Below are positions 50,010-60,399 of a stretch of DNA of 64,000 nt, one piece after another. Where the stretch lies: positions 65,044-129,043 of the forward strand of contig JAERST010000011.1 in the NCBI GenBank assembly GCA_016845365.1, read 5' to 3'. The notes beneath the pieces were generated by a model that was not told where the DNA came from, did not search any database, and saw only the letters and a list, made by a program, of their open reading frames with translations. Within the stretch, counting starts at the first letter, position 1. Every line of letters starts with the position of its first letter. Both the position numbers and the translations under genes were made by a program. The stretch is from Methanobacteriota archaeon (GTDB lineage Archaea > Thermoplasmatota > Poseidoniia > Poseidoniales > Thalassarchaeaceae).

Positions 50010-50192
50010 TCACCGTCGCCGCAGCCATTCAGCGAACGCCCTATCGAGATTGAATGCAGGGCCGGCAGCCAATCCGGTGAGGACTGCTGTGACCAATTTG
50101 TGTTCGGTGACCGTCCAGACTAGGAGTCCGAATATCAGCAAGAATGTGGGAATTGCCATGCGGCGAATGAAAATCTGGTAGCCGCCGAGCAT
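50010..50192 (-). CDS. Small membrane protein (60 residues or slightly longer)
   Basis: Two hydrophobic stretches (MAIPTFLLIFGLLVWTV and LVTAVLTGLAAGPAF) flank a short turn; the end is basic. The ATG at 50192 is the first in frame. About 20 further in-frame codons upstream (reading KRDLSDTVDDIINNPAYE) look coding, yet have no normal start before the previous stop. A non-ATG start or a one-base error near 50255 are possible. No family recognised. Confidence 0.5.
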   Translation of the reverse strand: MLGGYQIFIRRMAIPTFLLIFGLLVWTVTEHKLVTAVLTGLAAGPAFNLDRAFAEWLRRR

Positions 50193-50264
50193 TTCGTATG
50201 CGGGATTGTTGATGATGTCATCAACCGTGTCTGACAGATCCCGCTTGCTTCCCAGCGTCTCACC

Positions 50265-50636
50265 TCATCCGGACATCCAGACGAGGGCGCTGAGCAATGT
50301 AAGTCCTACTGGACCTGCGTACCAAAGCAACTTGCTTGCTGTGGGGGTGGCATCTCTCACAGTCAACTCACCGGTTACTGGGTCGCGAACGATAGTTGTC
50401 TTCTCGAGTTTTGAATAAGTGTCCTCGAATTCCTTCTGGTGCCGAGCGATGAAGAGCAAAAAGTACAGCCCCAATACAACCGAGCTCCCTCCGGTGCCTT
50501 GGAGAATGGTTCCCAAGATTGCGAAAACTGGGTCGCTGGCGATTGCGCCTCCGAGGATTAATTGGGCGAATCCGAGGAGGAAGAAGATGAGTGAATCTAC
50601 TCGCGCCATCGTATGCTCGTGCGAATGGTTCGCCAT
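50265..50636 (-). CDS. Uncharacterised membrane protein, three helices
   Basis: The 123-residue product begins with a His-rich stretch (MANHSHEHTMARVD), has two helices (LIFFLLGFAQLILGGAIA, ILGTILQGTGGSSVVLGLYFLLFIA), a charged loop (about residues 68-100) and a C-terminal helix. No family recognised. The ATG at 50636 is used; a TTG one codon earlier is the only alternative. It lies between the ABC exporter and the flotillin/NfeD genes, all on the minus strand. Confidence 0.65.
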   Translation of the reverse strand: MANHSHEHTMARVDSLIFFLLGFAQLILGGAIASDPVFAILGTILQGTGGSSVVLGLYFLLFIARHQKEFEDTYSKLEKTTIVRDPVTGELTVRDATPTASKLLWYAGPVGLTLLSALVWMSG

Positions 50637-50695
50637 CAATCCTTTGCCGGCGTGGCGGGTGATTGAGCCCCCCCCTTAGGGTTGGTTTGGCTCGC

Positions 50696-52471
50696 TCAGT
50701 CGCTTATTGCGGCGACTCCAGTCTGCACCGACCAGAGCCGCGAGTAGAGGCCTTCTGCTTCGACTAATTCCTCGTGGGTTCCTTCTTCGGTTATCTGGCC
50801 GGATTCGAGGACGGCTATCTTGTCGGCGTTGCGGACCGTCGATAGCCGGTGAGCGATGATAATCGTCGTGCGGTCGGCTGAGATTCGGTCTATCGACCGT
50901 TGTAGAGCCGCCTCGGTCTCGTTGTCCACGTTGCTGGTCGCTTCATCGAGGACGAGGATTGGTGCGTCTTTGAGGACGGCGCGGGCGATTGCAAGTCGTT
51001 GGCGTTGCCCGCCGGAGAGCCTGTGTCCATCCTCGCCGATATCGGTCTCCCAACCGCGTGGCAGATTGTCGATGAACGCGGTTGCCTCGGCGATTCTCGC
51101 GGCTTCGAGGACCTCTTCCTCGCTCGCCTCAGGCCGGCCATAGAGGATATTGTCGCGCACGGTTCCCGGGAATAGAGTCGTATTTTGCGAGACCAGCGAG
51201 ATTGAACCGCGCAGTGAGGCGAGGCGAAGGTCTTGCACTTCGTGACCGTCGAGAGTTACCGTGCCTGCGAGTGGGTCGTGGAAGCGTAGCAGAAGGCCGA
51301 CTAGGGTGGTTTTGCCCGAACCGGTCGAGCCGACCAATCCTACTGTTTCGCCGGCTTTGATGTCGAGCGAGATACCCGAGAGGACCGACTCTCGCTCGGG
51401 ATAAGAAAAATCGATTGAATCGAATGAAATCGCCCCCTTTGTCCCATTGAGCTCAATCTCGCCTTCGACCAAGCCAATCGGAGTATCGAGTAAATCCAAA
51501 ACTCGCGAAGTCGAAGCCATGGCGCGCTGGTACAAATCGAAGGTCTGTCCCAAGCGTGTCAGCGGCCACAATAACCTCTGCGTGATGAAGACGATAACCG
51601 AGTATGCCCCAACAGAGAGTTCCCCCTCCAGGGCCAACCAACCACCAACCAGCATATTCGCTGTGAAGGCGAATAGAATCGCCATGCGGATTAGCGGGAC
51701 GAATGAGGCGGAGAGACGAATCGCATCGCGATTCGCGTCCCGATACGAGCGCGAGGCCACGCCCACGCGCTCGACCTCCAAATCCTCAGCGGTGAACGAC
51801 TTGATCGTCGTGATACCGCTCAAATTATTATTCAACAGCGCATTTAGGTCGCCAACTTCCTTGCGTACCTTGGCGTAGCGAACACCGATTCTGCGCTGGA
51901 AAACGAAGGACCCAGCAACGATAATCGGAATCGGCAAAACAGCCAGAATCGCCACCTCAGGCGCCAGAGCAAACATCACTGCGCCGACGACGATAACCGT
52001 CGTCGCGACCTGAAGTAAGTCGTTGGCACCTTGGTCGAGAAATCGTTCTAATTGGTTGACATCATCATTCATGATGGCCATCAGGCCACCTGTGGTTTGC
52101 TCCGAAAACCACTGCATCTCGAGGTTCTGAATGTGCGAATAAGCATCCATGCGTAACTCGTGCTGTGCGCTCTGAGCCAAGTTCCGCCACAACACACCGA
52201 ACCAATATTCGAAGAGGGATTCGAGAATCCAAATTATGACGGTCAGCCCGACAAGAATGAGGAATTGGTCGTGAGGGTCTGGATAGCCGAGGCCTGCCAA
52301 CATGGAATCCTCTTTGTAGGCGACAACATCGATTGCCATTCCGATCAGAATCGGCGGTGCGAGGTCCCAGAATTTGTTCATCACCGAGCAGAACGAGGCC
52401 AGCCAAACCTGGCCTCGATATTCCTTGAGATGAGTTAGTAGGCGCATCAGCGGATGTGAAGCGCCAGCCAT
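50696..52471 (-). CDS. ABC exporter, fused permease and ATPase (MsbA/MDR-like)
   Basis: A half-transporter that should dimerise. The first 310 residues form six membrane helices (start [16 protein letters not shown] region, with [17 protein letters not shown]). The ATPase has the Walker [10 protein letters not shown], the signature [14 protein letters not shown], the Walker [13 protein letters not shown] and the switch His in [10 protein letters not shown]. The substrate may be a lipid or drug; not decided by sequence. It is complete at 591 residues. Confidence 0.92.
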   Translation of the reverse strand: MAGASHPLMRLLTHLKEYRGQVWLASFCSVMNKFWDLAPPILIGMAIDVVAYKEDSMLAGLGYPDPHDQFLILVGLTVIIWILESLFEYWFGVLWRNLAQSAQHELRMDAYSHIQNLEMQWFSEQTTGGLMAIMNDDVNQLERFLDQGANDLLQVATTVIVVGAVMFALAPEVAILAVLPIPIIVAGSFVFQRRIGVRYAKVRKEVGDLNALLNNNLSGITTIKSFTAEDLEVERVGVASRSYRDANRDAIRLSASFVPLIRMAILFAFTANMLVGGWLALEGELSVGAYSVIVFITQRLLWPLTRLGQTFDLYQRAMASTSRVLDLLDTPIGLVEGEIELNGTKGAISFDSIDFSYPERESVLSGISLDIKAGETVGLVGSTGSGKTTLVGLLLRFHDPLAGTVTLDGHEVQDLRLASLRGSISLVSQNTTLFPGTVRDNILYGRPEASEEEVLEAARIAEATAFIDNLPRGWETDIGEDGHRLSGGQRQRLAIARAVLKDAPILVLDEATSNVDNETEAALQRSIDRISADRTTIIIAHRLSTVRNADKIAVLESGQITEEGTHEELVEAEGLYSRLWSVQTGVAAISD

Positions 52472-52608
52472 GAGCCGGACTGAGGCTTGGACGGTGTTTG
52501 AATCTCACCTATACAGAACGCGTTAGATTTGAGCAGAAACTCAACCCAACGAAACTGTACCAAACAATTTGTCGAAGTGCCGAGGGCACATTCGGGCGAT
52601 GAGCGACT

Positions 52609-54063
52609 TCAATCGGCAATTGGTGCAGCTGCCGAGGATAAATCGAGATTCGAATTCTCCTCGATTATCTCCTGTTTGCGAACCTCGGCTTGCAGAGTCA
52701 ACAGCTCAAGATAGGCATTCTTCGCCTCGGTGTATCGGGTCATCGCCTCTTGATACGCTACCTTTTCCATGTGGTAGGTCTGTCCGTCGCGCGCGGCAGC
52801 GTCCATTTTGTAGAGCAAGAAGAAAAAGAAGGCGGTGGGAGCCCAAGCGCCGATTAGAAGAAGCCAATTATCATCGAAATTGAACGGTCCCATTCCCATA
52901 AATTCCGTATTCGCTCCAACGACCATCGTCGACAAAATCGAGATTGGCCAAAGCACCAAATTGACGAGCAGCAGCACCCACTCGTACATTTCATACTCCG
53001 ATCGTCCGCGTGGCCTCTTCGGTCGTGGTAGGGTTTCTGTAGGGTCCGTCATATCCGAATCGAACCACAAGAATTCCATCGTCTGCTTTGAGGGTTCGCC
53101 CGACGCCGAGGCTTCAGATTGCAATATCTCGGGGTCGATATCGAAGCCGGTCGAGGCTTGCTCGGAAGGCTTCGACTTGAATTTAGGCAGAAACAGGAGG
53201 AAGCAGAAAAGAGCCGTGAATAGGATGATTGTGAGAGATTCAAAGATTGCGAATTCGCTCAATTGCGCGCCGGATTGGAAGGGAATTACTAGGCGCGCGA
53301 TGAGTGAGATGGCGAATCCGCTGGCTGCGAGGGCGCGTGATGCGCGGATTCGCAGAAAGAATCCAGCGGCACTGAATAGCAATAACACGCTGACTAAATC
53401 GAGAACCGGAACAAGCTCTGTTGCTGTACTCGCGTGAAATGGAAAGGAGATTATTCTCCCCGGAACTAACCCACCTAAGAATAGCAGAGCCATTGCTCTA
53501 GATGAGATTCCGGTGAGTGAAGTGAAAGCGTCGAGGAATTCGTTGGCGAGGCTGCCTTCAACAAAATATCCAATCCAGATGACTGTACTGAACAGAATGA
53601 TTGCGGGCAATGTGTATTGCATGTGATTGAGGATTGCAGTTGAAATCTTGCTCAGAATCCCCACCTTCGGTTCTTCCCAAACTACCAATCCGGTCGAAAC
53701 CGGATTGATTGCCTGCTGACCCGCTTGTGAGGGGGAGCCTACGATTGGCGGTGCTGTATCGCGTACCACTCGGACCTCCCTGGGCCGATTAGCGAACTCG
53801 CTAGCACGTTCTCGCGCATTTGTCGTGCTGGACTTGACCGACTCTGCGAACTTGGTCTTCTTCGCTTCAGCGCTCGACTGCAATTCATCGTGGCGCGTCT
53901 TTAGATTGTCACCGAGTTCTTCCATCTGTCCAGTAAATCGCCCGGCCATTCTGTTGAAACGGTCAGAAGCAATCGCCGATGCCTCATGCGACATATCGTC
54001 GATTTTTCTGAGCAATTTGTTCAATCTCTCTTCTAGCGGCTCGTCCTTTGGGAACTCGGCCAT
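52609..54063 (-). CDS. Uncharacterised membrane protein with N-terminal coiled coil
   Basis: Residues 1-95 are charged and helical, without membrane segments, and resemble coiled-coil or tail-like sequence (NKLLRKIDDMSHEASAIASD). Five or six helices follow up to about residue 290, then a soluble loop (295-345), two more helices (LLLVNLVLWPISILSTMVVG, LLLIGAWAPTAFFFFLLYK) and a C-terminal coiled coil (AYQEAMTRYTEAKNAYLELL). No family recognised. The overall shape suggests a scaffold or a mechanically coupled membrane protein. Confidence 0.65.
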   Translation of the reverse strand: MAEFPKDEPLEERLNKLLRKIDDMSHEASAIASDRFNRMAGRFTGQMEELGDNLKTRHDELQSSAEAKKTKFAESVKSSTTNARERASEFANRPREVRVVRDTAPPIVGSPSQAGQQAINPVSTGLVVWEEPKVGILSKISTAILNHMQYTLPAIILFSTVIWIGYFVEGSLANEFLDAFTSLTGISSRAMALLFLGGLVPGRIISFPFHASTATELVPVLDLVSVLLLFSAAGFFLRIRASRALAASGFAISLIARLVIPFQSGAQLSEFAIFESLTIILFTALFCFLLFLPKFKSKPSEQASTGFDIDPEILQSEASASGEPSKQTMEFLWFDSDMTDPTETLPRPKRPRGRSEYEMYEWVLLLVNLVLWPISILSTMVVGANTEFMGMGPFNFDDNWLLLIGAWAPTAFFFFLLYKMDAAARDGQTYHMEKVAYQEAMTRYTEAKNAYLELLTLQAEVRKQEIIEENSNLDLSSAAAPIAD

Positions 54064-54117
54064 CGAGGGCAGGAATTACTCCGACCGTCTTCAACCCTTA
54101 GCAGGCGAGCCGCGAAT

Positions 54118-55191
54118 TCAGACATTTGGTAGCGAACGATCATCGGTCCAAGATTCCGCCCAAAGGTCGTAAACGGAAATTTCGACTTCAGCTGTCGAAT
54201 TGGTTCGAATTTCGTACAAATCTCCAGCAGAGAACCATCCGTCTGCATTGTAATCCATCCAAGTGAATGCCCACCAATCACCGTTCGCATCGGTCATATT
54301 TGCCTGACCGTCACCTAGATTCATCGAGGCGAGGCTGACTTCAGTAGCATCTTCGCCAGCCTCACGCGCGTGGAATTCAATCTCGGCGGGGTCAACCTCG
54401 GAGGTGAATCCACTAGGCACTACCCCGCCCCAGAGCGTTACACCATCGGAGACTTGCAATGCCTCTCCGACAACGAATTCAATCGGACTTCGGGGAAGGT
54501 CAGGCTGCAATTCTAGTTCAACCTCGTCCCCGGTGCTGATGCTCATCACGAATGCCGAGTCATCGTCGCCATACAATTCGACGCCAACGATTGCCGGCGG
54601 CATACCCTTGAGAACGAGAACAATCGAGTGCGTCGCATTCCTTCCCGTTGCAATTTGTTCTAAGGCCTCAAGGTCATGAGTAATCGTCCACTCGAGTCCC
54701 GAAATAGCAGTCGTATCGAATCCGAAAGTCGGCCACAACCCTTCGGGATTTGCAGTGGCCTGTTGAGCGATGTCGTGGAATGGGTCCTTGTATTCGGGAA
54801 CGGCATCGCGCCCCTCATACCAAACGTTCCCGAGTCTGATATTCGTTGTCTCGCCGCCCTCGATGACCTCGGTATCGATTGAAGTCGTCCCGAGGGCGAA
54901 TCGCATTGCAATCGAACGAAGCCCTGCTTCGTCGTCTTTTGCAACGCTCCAGTGAATCTCGCCTTCTTGCGTCTCGGTATAGTACGTCGTCGAGGATTCA
55001 ACTTGCAATTTCGAGTTATGAGTTGCTAGTAGTAAGACGTCGAGTGATTCCGGGTCTGAGAGTAATTCATTCAGCACTTCACTTCCGAATGGGAAGCACT
55101 CGGTGCCCTCGCAGGGTTCCAAAGGCACTTCCAGACACCCTGCGAGTGCAGGCGCGAGCAGAATCAAGCCCAATAGCGCCGCTCTCATCAT
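54118..55191 (-). CDS. Lipoprotein of unknown function
   Basis: The N-terminus is a signal peptide with the lipobox LAGC (ALLGLILLAPALAGCLEV), so it should be lipid-anchored outside the cell. The rest is acidic and beta-rich, with Trp-rich strands. The final part contains DYNADGWFSAGDLYEI, a dockerin/EF-hand-like DxNxDG loop that may bind calcium. No family recognised. The ATG at 55191 is preferred over GTG at 55206 because that GTG lies in the GAGGTG that likely serves as ribosome-binding site. Confidence 0.75.
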   Translation of the reverse strand: MMRAALLGLILLAPALAGCLEVPLEPCEGTECFPFGSEVLNELLSDPESLDVLLLATHNSKLQVESSTTYYTETQEGEIHWSVAKDDEAGLRSIAMRFALGTTSIDTEVIEGGETTNIRLGNVWYEGRDAVPEYKDPFHDIAQQATANPEGLWPTFGFDTTAISGLEWTITHDLEALEQIATGRNATHSIVLVLKGMPPAIVGVELYGDDDSAFVMSISTGDEVELELQPDLPRSPIEFVVGEALQVSDGVTLWGGVVPSGFTSEVDPAEIEFHAREAGEDATEVSLASMNLGDGQANMTDANGDWWAFTWMDYNADGWFSAGDLYEIRTNSTAEVEISVYDLWAESWTDDRSLPNV

Positions 55192-55330
55192 TTCTGATGG
55201 CGACACCTCTCGCTGATGAGACTATGCTTCAGGTGTCGCCATCAAATCCCGCTTCGCGAGATAAAATCGAGTCTCTCGCGCCTGCGTTGTTGCTATATGG
55301 AACCGGCTTGACGGGGGAGCAAGACGGGGT

Positions 55331-56212
55331 GTGTTCGTGGTTCAGGATGTGCTGGTTGTCTACAAGAAGAACTTCGAGGAGGTCCACGATAAGGCGTTGG
55401 ACGCGGTCCGGGCCGAACTCGATGCTTTGGTCGTTGAGCGCGGTTTGCGTGTGGATTATTCCGCGCGGGAGACGGTTCGTCGTGCGGATTTCATCGATCG
55501 TGACCTGATTATCGTGCTCGGTGGTGACGGAACCCTGACTTCGATTGCTCACTCGGTGGATTCCGAAACGCTGGTCATGGGGGTAAATTCTCACCCTCGC
55601 GAGACCGATGGTGATGGGTCCTACGGATTCTACATGGGGAGTGACCCGAATAATTTCGGCGCGGATGTGCGCGCCGCGATTGCCGGTGAGGCAATCGTCA
55701 ACCACTTGCCGCGATTGCAAGCTGAGATTGTTACTACGAGCGGGAATCGCATTCGATGTGATCCCGCTCTGAATGATTTGTTGATTGCTAATACGCATCA
55801 GTATCAACCGTCGAAATATCATCTGATGCGAGGCGATTCTGTCGATTGTCGTCAGTATTCTTCGGGATTGCTTTTCTCGACATTCCTTGGGCAGGGTGCT
55901 TGGTTCAGGAATGTCGCGAATATCGAGGGGACAACATTCCCCTCGTCTGAGGTTGATGATCACTATTTGTTTGTCGCGCGGGATTTGCCTCGGGCGGAGC
56001 GGCGCGACGACGGCTCGTACTGGGATTGGACTGGGGAGCCGACCGTGCTGGTCAGCGATATGCATCGAGGATACGTGGTCAGCGATGGGTGGGATGAGAC
56101 GCACTTTACTCGTGGCTCGACTCTGACTGTTGATATCGAGGGACCAATTCTGCAATTGCTTACTTTCCGAGGAACAATGCTCTACCGCGTCTCGCATTGG
56201 ATAGACGGCTGA
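55331..56212 (+). CDS. nadK: NAD kinase
   Basis: Phosphorylates NAD to NADP. The catalytic GGDGT appears in IIVLGGDGTLTSIAH; the second motif LNDLLIANTH replaces the usual NE pattern. The later region LLFSTFLGQGAWFRN contains the substrate-binding turn. At 293 residues it is near normal. The start is a GTG (55331), reading FVVQDVLVVYKK. The altered second motif (LND in place of NE) makes it a divergent member. Confidence 0.82.
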   Translation: MFVVQDVLVVYKKNFEEVHDKALDAVRAELDALVVERGLRVDYSARETVRRADFIDRDLIIVLGGDGTLTSIAHSVDSETLVMGVNSHPRETDGDGSYGFYMGSDPNNFGADVRAAIAGEAIVNHLPRLQAEIVTTSGNRIRCDPALNDLLIANTHQYQPSKYHLMRGDSVDCRQYSSGLLFSTFLGQGAWFRNVANIEGTTFPSSEVDDHYLFVARDLPRAERRDDGSYWDWTGEPTVLVSDMHRGYVVSDGWDETHFTRGSTLTVDIEGPILQLLTFRGTMLYRVSHWIDG

Positions 56213-56283
56213 GTATAACGAACGACAAGGGCTCAGCCAGCCCATCCACGAACTCCATAATCTGCGGCACACCTCGTCACTGC

Positions 56284-56709
56284 ATGGAAGGCTTCCCCGT
56301 CGTGCGCGAATTCGTTGTTCATTGGGGCGATATGGACGCGCTCGGTCATGTCAACAACACGCGCCACCTTCGCTGGATGGAGACCGTGCGCGTCGACTTA
56401 TTCCAGATGATTGAACTAAGGACGGCCCATTCGCAGGCTCACGGCCCGATTTTGGCCAACCTGAGCGTCGATTACCACAAGCCAATCCACTATCCGGACA
56501 CTGTGACCGTGGGAACAAAGGTGGCGAAGTTAGGGAATTCGAGTTTCAAGTTGGAGAATGTGGTGTACGATGGCGCAGGCGATTTGTGCGCGACTGGTGA
56601 GTGCACGATTGTACTCTACGATTTCAAGAATCAATGCTCGGTTCAACTTAGCCAAGAATTGCGCGCTGCAATCGATGAAATCCATCTGAGTGCCGCCGAA
56701 TTAGTTTGA
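56284..56709 (+). CDS. Acyl-CoA thioesterase, 4-hydroxybenzoyl-CoA type hotdog
   Basis: A 141-residue hotdog-fold enzyme. The motif VHWGDMDALGHVNNTRHLRWME includes the catalytic Asp of the 4HBT family; VDYHKPIHYPDTVTVGTKV follows. It hydrolyses acyl-CoAs of unknown chain type. The ATG at 56284 is in frame with an earlier reading frame to 56197, but the conserved part starts close to it. Confidence 0.87.
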   Translation: MEGFPVVREFVVHWGDMDALGHVNNTRHLRWMETVRVDLFQMIELRTAHSQAHGPILANLSVDYHKPIHYPDTVTVGTKVAKLGNSSFKLENVVYDGAGDLCATGECTIVLYDFKNQCSVQLSQELRAAIDEIHLSAAELV

Positions 56710-56710
56710 C

Positions 56711-57781
56711 TCAATCTTCCTTTTTCACCGTCAGATGTGGGAAGGGGACTGTGACTCCTTGAGCCTTGAATTGTCGAAGAATTTCGATAAGAATCCAATC
56801 CTTTGCCTTGCGCTCTTGATTGTAATCTTTCACCCAACAGTCTAGACGGAAGACGAGAGCTGTCTCTGATATATCGTAAAGCAGCACCTCGGTTTTACGG
56901 TAATCGACAGTGTATTCACAATCTGTTATCGCTTTCAACATGATACTTTTGACGAGTTCAGGGTCTTCATCAAGAGTCGTCTGAACTCGAAATCTCAAAT
57001 TCATCGAATCGGGGTTTTCCAAGGTACTTCCTTGGGCGTAATTCTCGACCAGTTCGCCGGAAAGCGAGGTGTTCGGAATGATGACCAATCGCTCATTGCC
57101 TGTTCGGATTTTTGTGGTCATGATACCTACATCGACGACCTTTCCTTTGACTCCCTTGACGATGACTTTGTCTCCCTTCGCGAATGGCTTGTCGATGAGC
57201 ATCAGCATTCCTGAGACGAGGTTTCCTGCGGTTTCTTGCAGGGCGAGACCGACAACGAGAGTGAGAATGGTTGCCGATGCGAGAATTGGTGTGATGTCGA
57301 TATTCATCTGGTCGAGGGCGAGCAGGATTGCTGCCAACCAAGCGACGACCTTCGCTGCACTGACCGAGATTGTTTGCATTGTCGAGAGGTCGAGATGAGT
57401 CCGGTCGTCGATTTCTTGGAAAATCGGCGGAATGAATTCGTCGACTAATGCAGTCATGAATTGCGCCAACATGACTAGCAGTATGGCAATCGAGCCGCCG
57501 GCAAATGCTGACCGCTCGAAGGAATCTGCCTCGTAAGACCATTGGAAGGTGAGCCAGATACCAGTCAGGAAGACACCGATGTTCAGTAGTGGGGTTGCGA
57601 GAACAAAGACCCGGTCATCGTAGAGATTCTCGCTCTTCTCGATGCGGCGAAGTATCGGCCCGTTGATTAAGGCTCGAAAGAGGAAGGTAGCGAGTAAACT
57701 GGCACCAAGCCCAACACCCAATTGAGCAAGTGTGCCCGCCTCTTCCACTCGGTCCAGATATGGAGTCAAGGCCTCTATCAT
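56711..57781 (-). CDS. MscS family mechanosensitive channel
   Basis: A small-conductance channel that vents solutes after osmotic downshock. Three or more N-terminal helices lead to the pore helix and the beta-domain (LALQETAGNLVSGMLMLIDKPF, GDKVIVKGVKGKVVDVGIMTT, IPNTSLSGELVENYAQG). The C-terminal alpha/beta domain ends in FPHLTVKKED. The 356-residue length is common. It is convergent with the thioesterase: one base separates their stops. Confidence 0.93.
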   Translation of the reverse strand: MIEALTPYLDRVEEAGTLAQLGVGLGASLLATFLFRALINGPILRRIEKSENLYDDRVFVLATPLLNIGVFLTGIWLTFQWSYEADSFERSAFAGGSIAILLVMLAQFMTALVDEFIPPIFQEIDDRTHLDLSTMQTISVSAAKVVAWLAAILLALDQMNIDITPILASATILTLVVGLALQETAGNLVSGMLMLIDKPFAKGDKVIVKGVKGKVVDVGIMTTKIRTGNERLVIIPNTSLSGELVENYAQGSTLENPDSMNLRFRVQTTLDEDPELVKSIMLKAITDCEYTVDYRKTEVLLYDISETALVFRLDCWVKDYNQERKAKDWILIEILRQFKAQGVTVPFPHLTVKKED

Positions 57782-57859
57782 CGATTTGCGAGAACCCTGC
57801 GGGGTTATCGTGATTCCCCCGGCACGGGAAATGCGATTCCGGCCAATTCGAGTTCTGTG

Positions 57860-58663
57860 TCAGAGAATCTGCTCAAGGAAGAGCTTCGTTCTGTCGTGCT
57901 TCGGGTTCGAGAAGAATTCCTCCGGCGCTGCTTCTTCGATTAGGTGTCCTTCGTCGAAGAGAATGCATCGGTCGCCGACTTCCTTTGCGAAGCCCATCTC
58001 GTGAGTAACGACAATCATCGTAATGTCACGCTTGGCAAGGTCAACCATCACATCCAGAACCTCCTTGATCATCTCTGGGTCGAGCGCACTCGTTGGTTCG
58101 TCGAATAGCATAATCTTGGGGTCCATCGCTAGTGCTCGGGCGATTGCTACACGTTGTTGCTGACCGCCCGACAAACCACTTGGATACTTGTAGGCCTGCT
58201 CGGGGATTCCCACTCTCTCGAGCAGTTCCATCGCCTTCTCCTCAGCCTCTCGCTTCGGCATTCCCTTGACCTTCATCGGAGCGAGGGTGATATTCTCCAT
58301 AATTGTCAGATGTGGGAAGAGATTGAATTGCTGGAATACGAAGCCGACTTCTGAGCGAATATACTTCAAATCCTTCACAGAAGTATCTTCATCGATTGTT
58401 ATTCCATCGATTTCGATTGAACCGCCACTGTGTGGCTGGAGTCGGTTCAGAGTCCGAATAAATGTCGATTTACCTGAACCGGAGGGTCCCAAAACCACGA
58501 CGATTTCACCTCGTCGAATTTCCATATCAATGCCTTTCAGCGCCCAGAAATCGCCAAAATTGACCTTTACGCCCTCCGTTTTGATGATGACTTCCTCGCA
58601 ACACTTCCCGTTGCAGCAGTCATCACCACACTCCTCACACACATCGCTCTTATTTTCACTCAT
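57860..58663 (-). CDS. aapP: Polar amino-acid ABC transporter, ATPase with Cys-rich N-terminus
   Basis: The ATPase is of GlnQ/AapP type: Walker [12 protein letters not shown]-loop [13 protein letters not shown], signature [15 protein letters not shown], Walker [12 protein letters not shown] and [13 protein letters not shown]. Unusually, 22 residues precede the domain with six cysteines (C9, C12, C16, C17, C21, C22), suggesting a metal or disulfide site. It overlaps the permease gene upstream by four bases (ATGA) and ends the four-gene operon. Confidence 0.93.
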   Translation of the reverse strand: MSENKSDVCEECGDDCCNGKCCEEVIIKTEGVKVNFGDFWALKGIDMEIRRGEIVVVLGPSGSGKSTFIRTLNRLQPHSGGSIEIDGITIDEDTSVKDLKYIRSEVGFVFQQFNLFPHLTIMENITLAPMKVKGMPKREAEEKAMELLERVGIPEQAYKYPSGLSGGQQQRVAIARALAMDPKIMLFDEPTSALDPEMIKEVLDVMVDLAKRDITMIVVTHEMGFAKEVGDRCILFDEGHLIEEAAPEEFFSNPKHDRTKLFLEQIL

Positions 58664-60399
58664 GCTAATTCTCCACCACCTTCTTTGACCAATCCGAGGC
58701 TCTTCTCAATCTTCATCGAGACTCTAGACAGATAGAATGCGAATACCCAGAATACTAGGGCAGTGACGTAAAGTGGCTCTAGGAAGTTTCCTAAGAAGCG
58801 CAGGTCGGTGGCAGGGAGGTCCTTTGCCAGCTTGAAGAAGTCGAGAATGTTGATGATGAAAAGTAGTGTAGTGTCCTTCCATAGGCCAATGAAGACGCTG
58901 ACGATCGAAGGCAGTGTAGTTCGGACTGCATTGGGCAATTCGACGGTCAACTTGGTTTGGAATGGTGAAAGACCGAGTGCGATTGCCGCCTCTTTTTGTC
59001 CACTGTCGACTGCTTGTAGACCACCTCTGAGTACCTCTGCGATGTAACATCCTCCGAAGATTCCGAACATCAGAAGCATGCGAATAATGTCCTCTGCATT
59101 ATAGAACGGATCCATCATATCTGGCATCAAGAATACTGCGAACCAAAGCCAACAAATTAACGGGCCAGAGCGAACAAGCTCGATTAGAATGACCGAAGGT
59201 ACGCTGAAGAATGGTTGATTGCTCTGGCGACCAAATGCCAGAATAACACCGATTCCGAATCCGATTACACAACCTGCTGTTGCTACAATGAGATTCACGA
59301 AAAGTCCGCCCCATTGAGAGGCTTCGATGCCATCTCCGGATAGCTTGTCCAGAGTGCTCGGAACTACTGCGCCAGAGGTGATTTCATCACTGCCTGCTAC
59401 AGCAGGTGTGCCACCTAGAAGTGCAGCGAAATCCTTCACAAACTCTGGAGGATTCATGATCATAATTGCGAAGAAGAATGTTGCAACGGCCGCGATCGCG
59501 ATATTGCGCCTTAGGCGATTGGCTTTGTATTCCTCAGAAATAGAGCAGTAGTAGAATGAAGCGCCATATGCAATGTAGCCGATGATCATGGCCTTGGCGA
59601 GATTCAACAGAGGAACCTCCTCGTAGTAGTTGATTTCTGCCGGAACCCATGCAATTCCCATCAAGAATAGGGAAAGGAATGTGAATGGAATTAGGAATCT
59701 AGCTGGCTTGTCTGCAGTGGTTCCGTAGGCGCTTGCGATGACGGCGAAGGTTGGATACAATATCCACCACAAGCGCCAGTTCTGGTTGATACCATAACAA
59801 TTCAAGACATCAATACAAGACTGTGAGCCGGGTGATTGTGTCATCTGCTCGGTCATTTGTTGGCCGACTACCAATAGAACTCGGTTGGCCCAGACGACAT
59901 CCCAATCTGCTTCGACTAGAACGAAGTGGCTAAGCCCTCGAACTGCAACAACGACAATCCAAGCGGTGGTGATTCCCAGTAATGCGGTGGTGAGGGTCTT
60001 TCCAGGCGTCCACTTGATTAGCGCTGTGAGAGTAACCCACCAAGCGAATATAATCGCAGCAGCAGAAAGAATTCCGTAAATCTGAGCTTGAGGAATTGAG
60101 AGGTGAATGAACGAAGTCGAGATGATCATATTTCCTGCGCCTTCGGCCTCAGCTTTGGCTACCAATTCGAAGTAACCATTCAACAAGAATTCCTCAAACA
60201 TTCCTCCGAAAATTCCGAAGCAGAGCGCCAGAGTCATCGCAATGGCGGAGAGAATTGAGCTGTTACCCTCAGTAACCCATTTGATTCTACTTCGCAATAA
60301 TCCCTCATGGTGGTCCGTAGGGAAACCACCAGGCTTACCTACAATCGACTCCTCTAATTCGAGAATCGATTTGATGGAGAGTCCTCCTCTAGAATTCAT
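58660..60399 (-). CDS. aapM: Polar amino-acid ABC transporter permease (AapM-like, extended)
   Basis: The C-terminal 200 residues are a HisM/GlnP-type permease with the EAA motif [20 protein letters not shown] and the family start [19 protein letters not shown]. The first 350 residues contain six or more extra helices ([39 protein letters not shown]), making it about 200 residues longer than usual AapM. It overlaps aapQ by four bases and aapP by four. It should form a heterodimeric channel with AapQ. Confidence 0.88.
   Translation of the reverse strand: MNSRGGLSIKSILELEESIVGKPGGFPTDHHEGLLRSRIKWVTEGNSSILSAIAMTLALCFGIFGGMFEEFLLNGYFELVAKAEAEGAGNMIISTSFIHLSIPQAQIYGILSAAAIIFAWWVTLTALIKWTPGKTLTTALLGITTAWIVVVAVRGLSHFVLVEADWDVVWANRVLLVVGQQMTEQMTQSPGSQSCIDVLNCYGINQNWRLWWILYPTFAVIASAYGTTADKPARFLIPFTFLSLFLMGIAWVPAEINYYEEVPLLNLAKAMIIGYIAYGASFYYCSISEEYKANRLRRNIAIAAVATFFFAIMIMNPPEFVKDFAALLGGTPAVAGSDEITSGAVVPSTLDKLSGDGIEASQWGGLFVNLIVATAGCVIGFGIGVILAFGRQSNQPFFSVPSVILIELVRSGPLICWLWFAVFLMPDMMDPFYNAEDIIRMLLMFGIFGGCYIAEVLRGGLQAVDSGQKEAAIALGLSPFQTKLTVELPNAVRTTLPSIVSVFIGLWKDTTLLFIINILDFFKLAKDLPATDLRFLGNFLEPLYVTALVFWVFAFYLSRVSMKIEKSLGLVKEGGGELA

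Noticed and set aside
49843-50052. Small open frames on both strands between NfeD and the 60-residue gene
   Set aside because: Repetitive Ala-rich or Gly/Ala-like products without starts at suitable sites; the stretch has GC-rich repeats (gtttgaggcggc twice) that keep frames open.
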